A stretch of 64,000 nucleotides of DNA from Favolaschia claudopus. Taxonomy: Eukaryota > Basidiomycota > Agaricomycetes > Agaricales > Mycenaceae. The stretch lies in contig JAWWNJ010000155.1 of NCBI GenBank assembly GCA_037176885.1, forward strand, positions 1 to 64,000, in the 5' to 3' direction. Position 1 is the first letter of the stretch, and every line of letters starts with the position of its first letter. Positions 19,536 through 30,666 of this stretch are shown here, piece after piece. Below the pieces are notes generated by a model. It was not told the origin of the DNA and did not search any database. It saw nothing but the letters and a program-made list of their open reading frames with translations. Made by a program: the position numbers and the translations under genes.

Positions 19536-22500
19536 CCGCCATCAACTCCGAACAACAACGTACTGGAAGAGCATGTTCAGAAATCGTACTTTTATTTCCT
19601 CGTACCCGTTCGTCCGTTCTAATTCCTCTTTCCAGCGTCGTTGCGATGCGCAGCCCGAGTAGAAGCACGAATCGTGTCCAGGCGCGCAGCAATATGATAA
19701 TTTCTGGCATCATTTGCTCCCAGACAAGTTTATTCGACGCGTCCAGCCCCGCCGACGCGTGACTTCCCGACCTCGCGCCAAGATTTCGCGCCGTTCCTGA
19801 ATTTAGTTCGTCAATATGGTGCTCGTGTTCGGGCGTTTCCGCAGCATCCCTTGAAAATGCTCCACGTCCGGGCGCCTCGGAAGCTTCGTTTGTATTGTCG
19901 AGGCTGTCCGCAAGTTCCCCGTCTGCTGTAACGACGGGGACCTCGTCAGTTTCGTTAATGTACCCCCGCAGTTGTCCATGCCCTCCGTTGGCGTCATTCA
20001 TGCCCGTGGTTTTAGTCATATCCACCGGGCGATGTAGTACCAAAGCTGCTACGTCTTGTCGCACCACATTGAGTTGTGAACCCGTGTCAATGATAGCGGT
20101 TACTTGTCGTCCGTTTATCTCCAACTCAACTCGAATGAGCACGCCGTCCGTTCTGGGCCAAACCAATTGCGAAAGTAAGGGTGACTGGGCTCCAATAAGA
20201 ACTGCTTTCGTGTTCTTCACCTTGATAACATCCTGCAAGCTTGTGCGGATTTCTTTAGACGCGACCAAAGCCTCCCGAACGGACATTGGAATTTCCAAAT
20301 CCAAAATTCGCTCTACGATTCCGGAAAGGTGCACTGTGCCCTGAATTTCCGATCTTCGGCCCATGTTCTCCTGACTGCCTCCTTCTTTATTCTTCTGCTG
20401 TTCTTTGAGGATCGTATCTTGTGAGTTGTCTTGGTGAGTTCTGCGCGTAGGACGTTTCTCTTGCGCATCTTTCATCTCAACATCCTCACTGGGAACCTTC
20501 CGAGGTTGGCGTGCGTCATAGGGTTGTACATCCTCCAATATGTCCCTTATCTTTCCTGGGGTCACTTTCGTTTGCGTGGTCTTGACAACATTTGGAATGG
20601 TTGTTTCGGGTTCCTTGTATTGAGAACTACCTTGATCAGGTCGTGGTCGTTTGGGAATATGTACTCCGTCAAACGTCTGTTTGCGCGCAGTTCGTGTGCT
20701 TGGCACAGTGCGGTCTGCTGCGTTGACCTGAAGTTGACGTCGGGGCAAGGTGAGGTAGACTTCTCCTTCGTCATCATCCGTGTGGTTTTCTCCCTCAGAT
20801 TCCTCATCTTCAAAGTCTATCTCCTCATCCTCTGATTCCTTTATAACCATGTGTGCCACAGGTGAGTCCATCCTTGATGTTGCTTTGGTCAAGGTGTAAT
20901 CCGTAACACCAAACATTACCTGCGGAGCTGGAGCCAATCGCCTGGCGGCCGATGCGATATACTCTCCAGGACGCCTGCGAATAAAGGTGCCATCCGCCAT
21001 GCATAGCTTTCCGGTATTCTCATCATGTTTAACCACTCCGCGCTGCAACAATTCCTTTATCTCTACGCAGTCAAACATGCGATGTCCATCATCCTTTCCC
21101 CATCCAAAGCATTCTGGCGGTAAGGGAACTCCGTTGTTTGCAGGCCGTGGTGATTCCCTATTTCCTCCGCCTAAAGGAAGATTATTGGGATACGTAGCCG
21201 CCTGAGTTGCCGAGTTGACTCGCGCCCCATTGTTTTCACGAGCATTGAATCGTGGGGGTGGTCGTCCTCCTCCATTACTCCAGTTGTTCTGTATTTGTGG
21301 AGGTTTAACGCATTGTGCTGCATTACCGGTTTGATCCAAAGCCAGAATGGAATAATACGTGGGGGCGTATTCCGCATCATCAATCTGCATTCGGTTGAGT
21401 TGGCAGATGAGATCTGTAACTTCGGCTGCCGTACCGTTGGGTTTGACTGTAACCTTCTCCTCCTCTTTAACCACTTCTGGTTTATTCCTCTTTTCTCTTC
21501 CTCTTCTGTTCACGCTTCTTTTTCCTCCGGCGGGATTCACTCTCTGAGTCTGATCCTGAGTCAGAGTCATCCTCGTCTGATTCCAAGTATCCATCATCGT
21601 AATCAATTCCATAGTCGGCGGCGTTGACAATCATGGCTTCTGGCCTGCGCCTACGGAAGCACCACTCAGCTGCGTCGCAAATCTCCTTCATGGAATGATG
21701 CTCTTGTGGTAACTTGGATTTGGAGGTTGACCACTTCATCACGGAAGACTGCAGAATTCTTCCTTCCAGAAGCTGGCGTAGATCTTTGTGAATCCCCAAC
21801 CAGAAATAGACATCCGCATTGGCCTCTGTGATCAGTCCTTGTCGGATCAGGGTGCCGGACATTGTTTTGTATTTAACAACGTAGTGTTTCCATTGGGACA
21901 GGTTGGTGATGAGTCGATGTTGAGTCTTGAGCGTATAATTGGTAATGTCACTTGGTTTGTATTGAGTGGCAGTGGCTTTCTGCATCATAATACTTCAGGA
22001 GTTCCTTCCGTAAACGTTTCCAATTATCCAGTTGGTAATGTTCGGATGCGTGGATGAAGGCTCGTACGTTTGCGCTGCAGTATTCCAAAATGCACTCGCA
22101 TTGATCCACAGGATCAGTGACGTTATATTTGATGATGAGTTTGTCGTAGTGATGAATGAAATATTCCACATCTTCGTGTTTGCCTTTGAAGGTCTTAGGT
22201 GCCTCCTTGTAATGGAAGGTCAAGGATGGTCCGCACGGGGGTTCCGAATGGCATCTTTCCCTTCGGCATACGAGTGGGAATAGTGGGGGATGCTTCTGAC
22301 GCTTCAGTATCATTCCCGGAATCATATGGGTCCATGTTTCCGCTTTGCCTATCAGCCGCGTGGACAGGATTTGCGTATGCGTGGGAATGAGTGGCGCTGA
22401 TTGGGATTGTGATGTGTTGCCTAAATTAGGCATGGTGTGGGAGTAATGGTATGGGGGATTAACAAACGTGGGGTGAGGTTGTTCCGTAGTGGCTTCGTCG

Positions 22501-22610
22501 GGATTTACGTGCATAATAGGTGTGTGGGAGTTTGATAGGGAATGTGTGGGAATGTGTGGGAAGGTGAGGGTGATTGTCACTGTTATCACCCTGCCTGTTG
22601 CATGATTCAT
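19536..22610 (-). pseudogene. Gag-protease remnant of another Ty3/gypsy element (E)
   Basis: Reads on the minus strand. A capsid-like region (FKGKHEDVEYFIHHYDKL ... LRKELLKYYDAE) starts near 22610. The frame changes near 21985 and again near 21600, so the ORF is broken. The middle is Asp/Ser/Arg/Lys-rich. A knuckle-like CFGWGKDDGHRMFDC has Trp where the second Cys of CCHC is expected. A retropepsin-like domain shows IDTGSQLNVV. The C-terminal 200 residues do not resemble reverse transcriptase. The reading stops at the LTR B insertion at 19535/19536, and no RT, RNase H or integrase is present. Confidence 0.75.
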
Positions 22611-22754
22611 ATTCTGGGTTTTGGCTGTGCATGATATGGCTATGTCGTAGTGAGCGTTGCTATGTTGGTTTCCTGGGGATTTGTCTGGAAAGTCTCCTTC
22701 CTTTCTCCATGACGACTATTCTTCTTTATCTCCAAACATTTTTGGATGATGACA

Positions 22755-23588
22755 CCGTGTGCCCTGCCGTCCCGCGGTATTAAAAGACCCCCGTTCGAGC
22801 TCGCCGCCGCGTAGTGGTGTAAGTGCCCCGGCCACTGTTAGTGTCCACGCCATCGACGTAAGAGCCCCGCTCCTCGCCAGAGCCGCGCCAGTTGAATAAG
22901 AACCCCGTCCCGCTGAGCCGTGCCTTCTGCCCGCCGGTTGTCATCCAGAAAGCTTCTTCCCAGTGGACGATCCACTACCCGGCAACGCTTTTCTATTGGC
23001 ACGGAGACCCTCCCCGCTAGACTCAGAATTTCTCATTTCGAAGTCGCAGAAAGAGTGACTCTTCGCTTCTCCCGCTGCGAATCGTTTTGCCCGCTACGTT
23101 CTCGCTAGACAATCTAGTAGCACAGGAGGCAAATAGTGTGAACCTAAGTTCATGGCCGCGGTCCGACACTTACCACGACACCTACCACGACACCCGCCAG
23201 TTGTCACACTTCTCTTTGTGGTAACACTGTGACTCTCGGCATTTGCCGTTGCGCCGTTCTAAGCACATTTTTGTCAAGTTTAATTTCCCATATGATTGGT
23301 TCAAAGGGCAAAGAGCGGTCTAGAACCTGATGTTATCACTTCCAGCTCAAGATCTCGGCCTCAGTCAGGCTTACGGCGATCTAGTGCGGAATTTTCTCAA
23401 GGCCCTTGCTCAGGAATGTACTATGCAAAATTCAGGTCTAGCTCTCTCAGATACTAATTTTCATTCAAGCTCTTGTTTTTTTCACAGTGAATGATTTGAA
23501 GCTTGCACAAGTGCTCTGAGGGACGATACTTGCTCCCGCCACCCCGAACACACACACACATGTCGTATTGGATTAAATTTGTGATTTA
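22755..23588 (+). repeat. LTR fragment F of the B/C family, interrupted by a MITE
   Basis: 22755-23120 and about 23493-23588 match LTR B from its internal CCGTGTGCCC to the GTATTGGATTA block near its end. Both ends of the LTR are missing. The two parts are separated by the truncated MITE at 23121-23492. Confidence 0.75.
23121..23492 (+). mobile_element. Truncated copy of the 538-bp MITE
   Basis: Begins CACAGGAGGC and follows the MITE at 35274-35811 for about 370 bp, to TTTTTTCACAGTGAA. The right terminal repeat and some adjacent LTR sequence are deleted. Confidence 0.75.
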
Positions 23589-23821
23589 GCAGGAACAAGA
23601 TTCATCACGTTAATGTGCACTCCAGGTCCAGGCTCGATCGCGCCAGTTGCCTCACTGGGACGTACACAGACCAAATCAAGGTTGCCCATATTTTGCGAAT
23701 AAAAGTTGTGAATGGTGCTGCCTGTGGCCTCGTGATTCATGATATCTGTTGGAGGGTGTACACCAGATGGAAGCCGAAAAGGCAAATAGAGCACCAGATG
23801 GGAGGCGAAAAGCCCAGTCAC
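23573..23821 (-). CDS. Unrecognised ORF fragment
   Basis: An 82-codon minus-strand frame whose second half looks protein-like (IHNFYSQNMGNLDLVC, PGVHINVMNLVP). Its stop codon lies in the right end of LTR fragment F, so it may be a host gene piece cut by the LTR. No family recognised; it could be chance. Confidence 0.25.
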   Translation of the reverse strand: MTGLFASHLVLYLPFRLPSGVHPPTDIMNHEATGSTIHNFYSQNMGNLDLVCVRPSEATGAIEPGPGVHINVMNLVPAKSQI

Positions 23822-25168
23822 CTTGTCACAAAATGCCTAAATACGTGACAATGTACAAATAAGGAAAGCGACACCGTCTGTACCAAAACACGCCAAACAC
23901 CACGTTCAACAATATCTTAGGCCAATTGCTTGCCCATTTGAACAACATACTGTATTCAGTGTGAGGAACTGAACAAAGGAGAAGCGCAATGACTTGTCAT
24001 GTTCCCCGTTTCTTGATGAAGTGCTTCTAACCCGACTCTAGGAAGGTCTGACTTCCCGGCCCAGTTGCGCAACGATTTGGATGCCGAGGGTGCCATTGCA
24101 GCAACCTCCAGCGATGCAAACTCCCTTCTGCCAGGAGCCGCTTTGAGGAAACTGTAGAGAGAGAGAATGGATCAGCACGCAGTCCCAAATCAGAAATTAC
24201 ATGGCTTACAGTGGGGTGTTCGCAAAAGCGGGATCTCAGCCGACTGATTGTTGAGGAGTTCGTTGATGGTCTCTTGTCTGTGTATTCTCTAAGTGTAAGT
24301 TCACCTGGAATAATAGATCAATTGTGACGAAAGCGAAGACATATTCCTTGAATACCAAGGCCATCCCAATGTGGAATTTGCGGACCTAGCGAGTGATAAG
24401 ATAAGCAGCAGAAAAGAAGAGAGATGGAGGTGTGTACGTCCTTGGAAACACACATAATCCCTGTGTCCCAGCGAATACGAGTGTACCATTGCACACATGT
24501 GTGTGTCAAGTACGAGACCTTGAGATGGTTTAGCTAGAAAGAAGGGAGGGCTTGCCATCAGATTAAGCATGGGTAACCCAGGTTCAAGATCAGAGCATGA
24601 TGTGTTGTTTGGACGCCAGTCAGAAGCTGTTCAGTGTTCTCAAGGCTGTTCTTGGCGCACAATCAGATAAATTTTGGTGCGCTAATTCATTTCTCAAAAA
24701 AAAAAATGCTCTTTTGCTACCTTTTTCGCGTTGTTCTGGGTGTTGGCGGAGTCCTTACCTTCAATCCCGGTCATGTTAAGGAATATGGGAGGCACTTACT
24801 TTCGCGCGCTGCCAAGCTTCAAACATCAATATCAACAAATGCTGAATCGACTCTGCGCTGTCAATCACTGCGCCTGGCATGGCCACGGCCCAGTCAGTGG
24901 CTGAGGTCGCCGCATTCCCGCTTCCATTCCCTTTGCAGTTCTGGAAGAACTCGGCCTCAAGAAGCTTGGGCTCTCAGCCTCCGAGTTTACATTGGATACC
25001 CCTGGGGGAGGGTATGGGCCGGAGATGAGCCAGCGGGGCTCGCAGCGGGTGGGTGAAGGCAGGACCCAATGTAGAATATGACTAAGCTACAACAGCTGTG
25101 ATCTACATAACCAAACACAAACAGAGGAACCGCCGGGCACCCCACAACATTCGAGAACCGCATCTTCG
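23822..25168. other. No recognisable gene
   Basis: Anonymous sequence. Short protein-like stretches occur (for example KGVCIAGGCCNGTLG on the minus strand near 24100 and LEELGLKKLGLSASEF near 24940 on the plus strand), but I cannot join them into a gene. Confidence 0.4.
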
Positions 25169-25545
25169 TGTTGGAATGTGGGTTGTTTTGCCTCTGACAT
25201 CTCTCACTCTCATGAGTGTCACACCACTTTGATCCTTTATGATCCTATCATCAATATCTGCTACTAATCCTATGCATCCTTTTGATCCTTTAATAATGAA
25301 CACCCAGTTGTAAGGCACTTACCTGATCCTTCTGATCCTATGTCCTTTGTTCTCTTTATGGTAATCCCTTATTCCCAATTAGGTCTTCCCCTTTATCTAC
25401 CATATGTAGCATTCCCTTTGTTCATCTACCTATATATACAGCCTAGCTAGTGCCTTGTTCTCACTGTTGACTTCAGGCAAGTATTTACTTCACATTGCAA
25501 TCTACTAGAGTTCTCACTGTTGACTTCAGACCTCTGTGCTTGCCT
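25169..25545 (+). repeat. Copia LTR copy, 3'-truncated
   Basis: Starts TGTTGGAATGTGGG like the LTRs at 29890 and 34952, and stops at GCCTG before the expected GTTCAACA end. A short inverted piece of the copia leader (ACCCAGTTGTAAGGCAC, compare 30498-30520) is inserted near 25300. Confidence 0.8.
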
Positions 25546-26745
25546 GCAGTTCTCAGGTGCAGTTCTCAAGCAGAGCATTAATCTCAGCAAGAGCTGCTTC
25601 CTTCCACAAATGAGCATCCTCACGCTTAAGCGCTTCATGATAAGAGCGCGGCTCGCCAGCATGCAGAGCAGACTCTGCTGAATGCACATGAGCAGCATTA
25701 AGCGCTTGGAGATAAGGGCTCAAAGGATCGCCTTCATGAGCAATGATAAGTGCTTTGAGAAGCAACTCATCATCACTCTCCTCATCCTCCTGAGCAGGAG
25801 CCGGCTCTGCTGGCGCAACAGGCGCATTAGCAGGAGCGGGCTCAACTGGCCCAGGAGGTTGGTTGACTTTCCACCACTCAGCAGCAGGCTTGTGTTCAGT
25901 GGTTTGACCATGGTACCGCCGACGTGCAGCAATTCCAATAGGAGATGGAGGTGGTGATTGCTGCTGAGGAGGGTCATTGGGAGGAGGTGGATTGTTATGA
26001 GGAGGTGGAGGTGAAGGCGAACGAGAACTGTGATTGGAAGGAGGAGGATTTGGATTTGGGGGATTGGGAGGTGGAGCAGGAGGTGGTGGATGATAAACAC
26101 CAAAGTCATCATCCTCATCATCGTCTCCCCCGTCATTGCGCAACTCCTGCACAACTGGAGGAAGATCAACAACTTCAGAGGAGGGACTGTTAGGACAGAG
26201 TTTAAGAAGGGTTGGTTTGTTCCCAGGGTAATAGCGCTCGTCAAAGACTGCGCGCTCAGAGACAACGATTTTGCGTGTCTCTGGATTGTAGAAGAGCCAT
26301 CCCTTGTGTTGTGTGGGATATCCCACAAAGACGCACTTTTGAAAGTGGATGCCGGAATTGTCCCGTTTATCTCTCTACACATGAACATAGGCAAGACAAC
26401 CCCACACCCTAAGGTGTGACACATCGGGCTTACGCTTGAACCACAGCTCAAACGGAGTAGTATCTCCAGGGATATGAGCTGAGGGATGCATATTGCTAAC
26501 ATGAACATAACTGCAAGCACTTTAAAGAAGGCAGATTGGCTTCATGTAGCATAGCCGTAACGTGCTCATCAATCGTGCGACTAGCACGCTCTGCTGTCCC
26601 GTTCTGCTGCGGTCTATTCCTTGTCGAATGACGGCGCACAATGCCACAAGAGGTAAGGAAATCCTCAAACTCTAGAGACATGTACTCCCGACCTTCATCC
26701 TTGAGTCTCGAAATTGAGCCCGGAATCCAAGCCACCCTTCACCCG
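25546..26745 (-). pseudogene. Inverted copia pol fragment (integrase C-terminus to start of RT)
   Basis: A nearly identical reverse-complement copy of about 32320-33495 of the copia element. It covers the end of the integrase core (NRPQQNGTAER), the Pro-rich linker and the start of the RT region. It carries the same TAG that truncates the main copy at 32665. One end joins directly to the truncated LTR. Local inverted duplication is the simplest explanation. Confidence 0.85.
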
Positions 26746-27531
26746 TTACCTTGTGACTTGTACCTCCACCACCTATGAGTGTTCTACTTTGCGAACCAAT
26801 ATTCTCACCCGATCCCGGCATCTCAAAGCACAAGGGTGGTTTCTATGCGGTAGTTTCGGAAAATTGGAAAGGGATTCTAACTTCACTGTGAGTAACTAAC
26901 CACCCTGATTCTGCTCTGATTTCTACTAAAATTTACCCTGAAGCGAAACCCTTAAACGTACTGTTAAGAAATTTCCGAATGCTGCAAGGCTGAGACTTAT
27001 CTACAGATTATGCAACTCTGGAATCAGGACTGCACGGAATACCACTACCACCTGGACAAAACTTCATCCCCGCCGTTGCCTTCCCCACCGGCTCCACCCC
27101 GCAATCTGTCAACTCCATTTCCGGAACTCGTCGCGCAGACACCCTCACGGGAAGATTTGATTTTCTTAGCCAATAACCGACCGGGGACAGAGCCCCTCAG
27201 CCCTCGTCGCGCTCAACAACTCTTCAAGCGGGTCCTGGGGTAAGACGTGGGCTCAGTGGCAGACTTGGAGACACGGATGGCAACTGCTCGGATTGCACGA
27301 GCGCAGGCGACTCAGAGGATGATGAAGTGCCGGATTTATTGGAGCCAGGCGACGAGGAAGAATCGACGGGTGAGTTTCATGGAGACTGGGGGGTTTGGTG
27401 TGGATAGAGATGCTCGTCGGCATCGCATTACATGGAGTCGTCGGCATCGTATTACATGGAGAGGTATTCGATTTCTTCTATTCAATGACTCTGAAGTCCC
27501 CTACACTCACTACTCACTACCTGTTGAACAG
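26746..27531 (+). other. Unrecognised host-type sequence with exon-like pieces
   Basis: A possible exon at about 27010-27240 (PLSPRRAQQLFKRVLG) is followed, after GGTAAG..CAG, by an acidic exon (DGNCSDCTSAGDSEDDEVPD) ending in a GGTGAGT donor near 27370. This looks like a piece of a real spliced gene. No family recognised. Confidence 0.35.
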
Positions 27532-27786
27532 AGGTCTGAAGTCAACAGTGAGAACTCTAGTAGATTGCAATGTGAAGTAAATACTTGCTGAGGACTCGAG
27601 GCACTACCTAGGCTGTATATATGAACAAAGGACTACCTAATTGGGAACAAGGGAATTACCATAAAGAGAACAAAGGACAGGATCAGAAGGATCAGGTATC
27701 AGTGATAGGATCATAAAGGATCAAAGGGATGCATAGGATCAGTAGGATCAGATGATAGGATCATAAAAGATCATAGTGTGTGACAC
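27532..27786 (-). repeat. Inverted, truncated copia LTR
   Basis: Begins TGTTGAACAG, the reverse complement of the copia LTR end, lacks about 10 bp near the end, and breaks off near 27786 before the LTR start. Confidence 0.75.
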
Positions 27787-28308
27787 TGGTTTTCGTAGTT
27801 TGCGGGAACGGGTTGTTGGTGCGAAAAATAATGTTGGCATTTCATTCAAAGTACTTTGTTTTGTGAACATTTTGTGAACATCTTGTAGCTGTTGGAAAGA
27901 AATGGAACATGAAGTTGGACTTATCTGAGTGCTTGTGAATATGCAGTGTTCTTGTTCAGGATTTGGGTTAGGTGAGATGAGGATCTGAAGAATGAAGAGT
28001 AAGAGTAAGAGAGAAACAACAGGTTTTGGAAAAGGTCAAGAACTTACTGCGAACAAAAGACCCAATGACTCAGTGGTTGAGTTGTTGCTTGAGTCACAGG
28101 AAATAAGGAGGTCAGACATCTGAGATCAACCATTGAGCCATTGGGCCAAGAGTTACACCTTATAATAGATGTCTTCTTACCTTTGGCAGCTTCTGTCAAG
28201 TACGTGAACGTGTCTTCGACTTCGACCTGTCGTTTATGTGGAAGTGGCTGTGGGACATCACAGCCTCTTTCTTTCTCCCACCACAACGCACCCACCCGCA
28301 CCCACATC

Positions 28309-28946
28309 ATGGCTCGCACAACCATATCTGCTCACGCGGCGCGCAATCCAACTCGCAGAGTGCAAACCTCGTATTACTGTCCCGGGAAATCAGCTGCAGC
28401 ATGAGCCTAGACTCTCAGCAATGCGAAATCGGCGGCTCGCTGCCATCAACACAGAATTTGCCAGTCGAAACACCGCCATTACTCGCATTGCAAATGACTT
28501 CAAGAGAAGTGAATCATATGTCAGGGGTCTTCTCACCTCCGTCTCGCAATTTCGCGCCCATCGCCGGCCGAGTCTCCGTCGCGCTCTACTTCACCCGGAA
28601 GGTGAGCTTCATAGTCTGTGATGCGTCTATAGACACTGATAAAAAAACAGGGGAAACAAAGTTACTCAAAGACTTGCAAGGCAAGCTGAAGGAAGATATA
28701 GAGGATGGAACTGTCGTGATGGACGACATCGATGACACTGAGCGTAAAAGACTCATCGACCAACTCATTGAGCACCAAACGGAAGGGTATCCGTGGCACG
28801 ACCAAGGCCGCACAATTGGACGCAAGATTGACCGCAAACAAGTTGGGTGAGGCTGTAAGTTCATGTTTTAACCGAGACACTTCATGTTTTCGTTTTTGTT
28901 TAGGTTGAGGACGGGGAGAGCCGGGAAGACGGAACCAGGAGGGAAT
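28309..28946 (+). pseudogene. Decayed hypothetical gene with MDDIDDTERKRLIDQLIEH motif
   Basis: Spliced reading: RRLAAINTEFASRNTAITRIA ... SESYVRGLL (helix-turn-helix-like), then a GTGAGC..AACAG intron (about 28601-28650), then the ETKLLKDLQGKLKEDIEDG and MDDIDDTERKRLIDQLIEH segments. The next conserved piece (TTKAAQLDARLTANKLGEA) is in another frame, so a 1-nt shift near 28790 breaks the gene. A GTAAGT donor follows. The start is uncertain (28309 or 28421). I recall this as an uncharacterised agaricomycete family. Confidence 0.55.
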
Positions 28947-29889
28947 AGGTCGTCGAAGATGAGTTTTACTGAACGAGGAAGAGGAAAAGGCGGCGAAGGA
29001 TTGAATTCGTTAAGAATGGCAGACGTTTAGGAGGAGAAGGGAGTGGCCGTGAGCGTCTAATAAGGTGTAACGGTGGCGTGGAAACATCGACAGAAGAAGT
29101 ATACATGGCGGAAAGTTAAAGGAAGATATGGACAGCGGGAAGTTTAACGATGAAGGCAATATGGGAGGGAAGTAGTGGGATGGGGGGGATAGAAGGGATA
29201 AAGCGTGGCGGCGGCGCATTAAATAGGAATAGGGACAATAGGGAACAGCGCGGTTGTGCCAGGAAGCGAGCAAAACTTGAGGAATAATAGAGAAAAGTCA
29301 GGATAATGAAGGAGGGCACAAAGAGAGAGGCGGCCAAAGGATGGTGTACAAAGTCTGCAGCAGAGGTCAAGACTTCAGCAAAAATTTAGACGTCGACGAA
29401 GGCTGTCAAAGCCAAAGAATTCTTGAAAAGAAAGCCGTGGAGGCGAATAAAAACACTTGCACAGGACTGCGGCGTAGACACCACAGTGCTGGCAAAAGGG
29501 ACTAGAGTTGGGGGGAGGATAGGTTGTAGACAAATGCACAAGCAAGATCAGAGATGAGTGCGGAGAGCAAAAGCAAGTGGCGTGAGAGACCCTGTGATCG
29601 CACTGAAAACGGCTTGATACGGCCGTTTACGTCAAGACCGGAGATAGCCAAAGAACAATGATGCCGTCCCAACATCGAAGGACACATATTAGGACGCTTC
29701 AAGGAGCCAGATGAATGGATAGCAAGCTACGGCTGACTGGGGTTGTGAATAAGGGAGATGATGGGCGGCGAAATAATCCACGAGTGAAAATCACGGAAAT
29801 CACTGAGGATCCGGTGATTTCATCAAGTTGATTGGTACGATAAGATAGGCAGTCAAGTTGAACTCGGGCTGTAAAGCAGAGGATTCGTT
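28947..29889. other. No recognisable gene
   Basis: Purine-rich plus strand without convincing coding content. The target-site copy TCGTT of the copia insertion is at 29885-29889. Confidence 0.45.
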
Positions 29890-30272
29890 TGTTGGAATGT
29901 GGGTTTTGCCTCTGACATCTCTCACTCTGATGAGTGTCACCACTTTGATCCTTTATGATCCTATCATCAATATCTGATCCTACTGATCCTATGCATCCCT
30001 TTGATCCTTTATGATCCTATCATTGATACCTGAGATCCTACTGATCCTATGTCCTTTGTTCTCTTTATGGTAATCCCCTTGTTCCCAATTAGGTCTTCCC
30101 TTTCATCTACCATATGTAGCATTCCCTTTGTTCATCTACCTATATATACAGCCTAGCTAGTGCCTTGAGTCCTCAGTTCTCACTGTTGACTTCAGGCAAG
30201 TATTTACTTCACATTGCAATCTACTAGAGTTCTCACTGTTGACTTCAGACCTCTGTGCTTGCCTGTTCAACA
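29890..30272 (+). repeat. 5' LTR of the copia element (383 bp)
   Basis: TGTTGGAATG...CCTGTTCAACA. It includes eight GATCCT repeats and a TATATATAC TATA-like box near the middle. A primer-site-like GGTTATGGGCCCCGG follows directly. Confidence 0.92.
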
Positions 30273-30666
30273 GGTTATGGGCCCCGGCCTTTGAACATCT
30301 CCTGAGTTTATCATCCTGAGATCTCATCCCTCTGCGCTCTTCACTCTCTTTGCCCTTATAGTGTGTGTGTTTAAGTCCCTTTAAATCTTGTAGTTAGGAA
30401 CACCAACTGTTGGGACAAATCCTCTTTGAGAGGTAGTCTTTGATCCACCAGAAAACAAACGGTAGTCAATCCTGTTGATTCTGGGGTTAGGGCCCAGGTG
30501 CCTTACAACTGGGTGTTCTTTAGCCTCAGTTACATACCTACTTTAGTTTCCTCTCCACACACACACTCCTGAGGGCGCCATCTGTTTGTGCAGGTGGTTT
30601 TAGCTTATCATCCATCTTTCCTGCGCATTTCCCATTCCCTATATCCCCCCATATTCTCTCTCTGCC

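Noticed and set aside
24301..24570. 89-codon minus-strand frame with hydrophobic stretches
   Set aside because: Looks compositional; no start context, introns or family.
25720..26520. 266-codon Leu/His-rich frame overlapping the inverted copia fragment (twin at 32462-33322)
   Set aside because: Shadow frame of the Pro-rich copia linker; the real frame is GYPTQHKGWLF....
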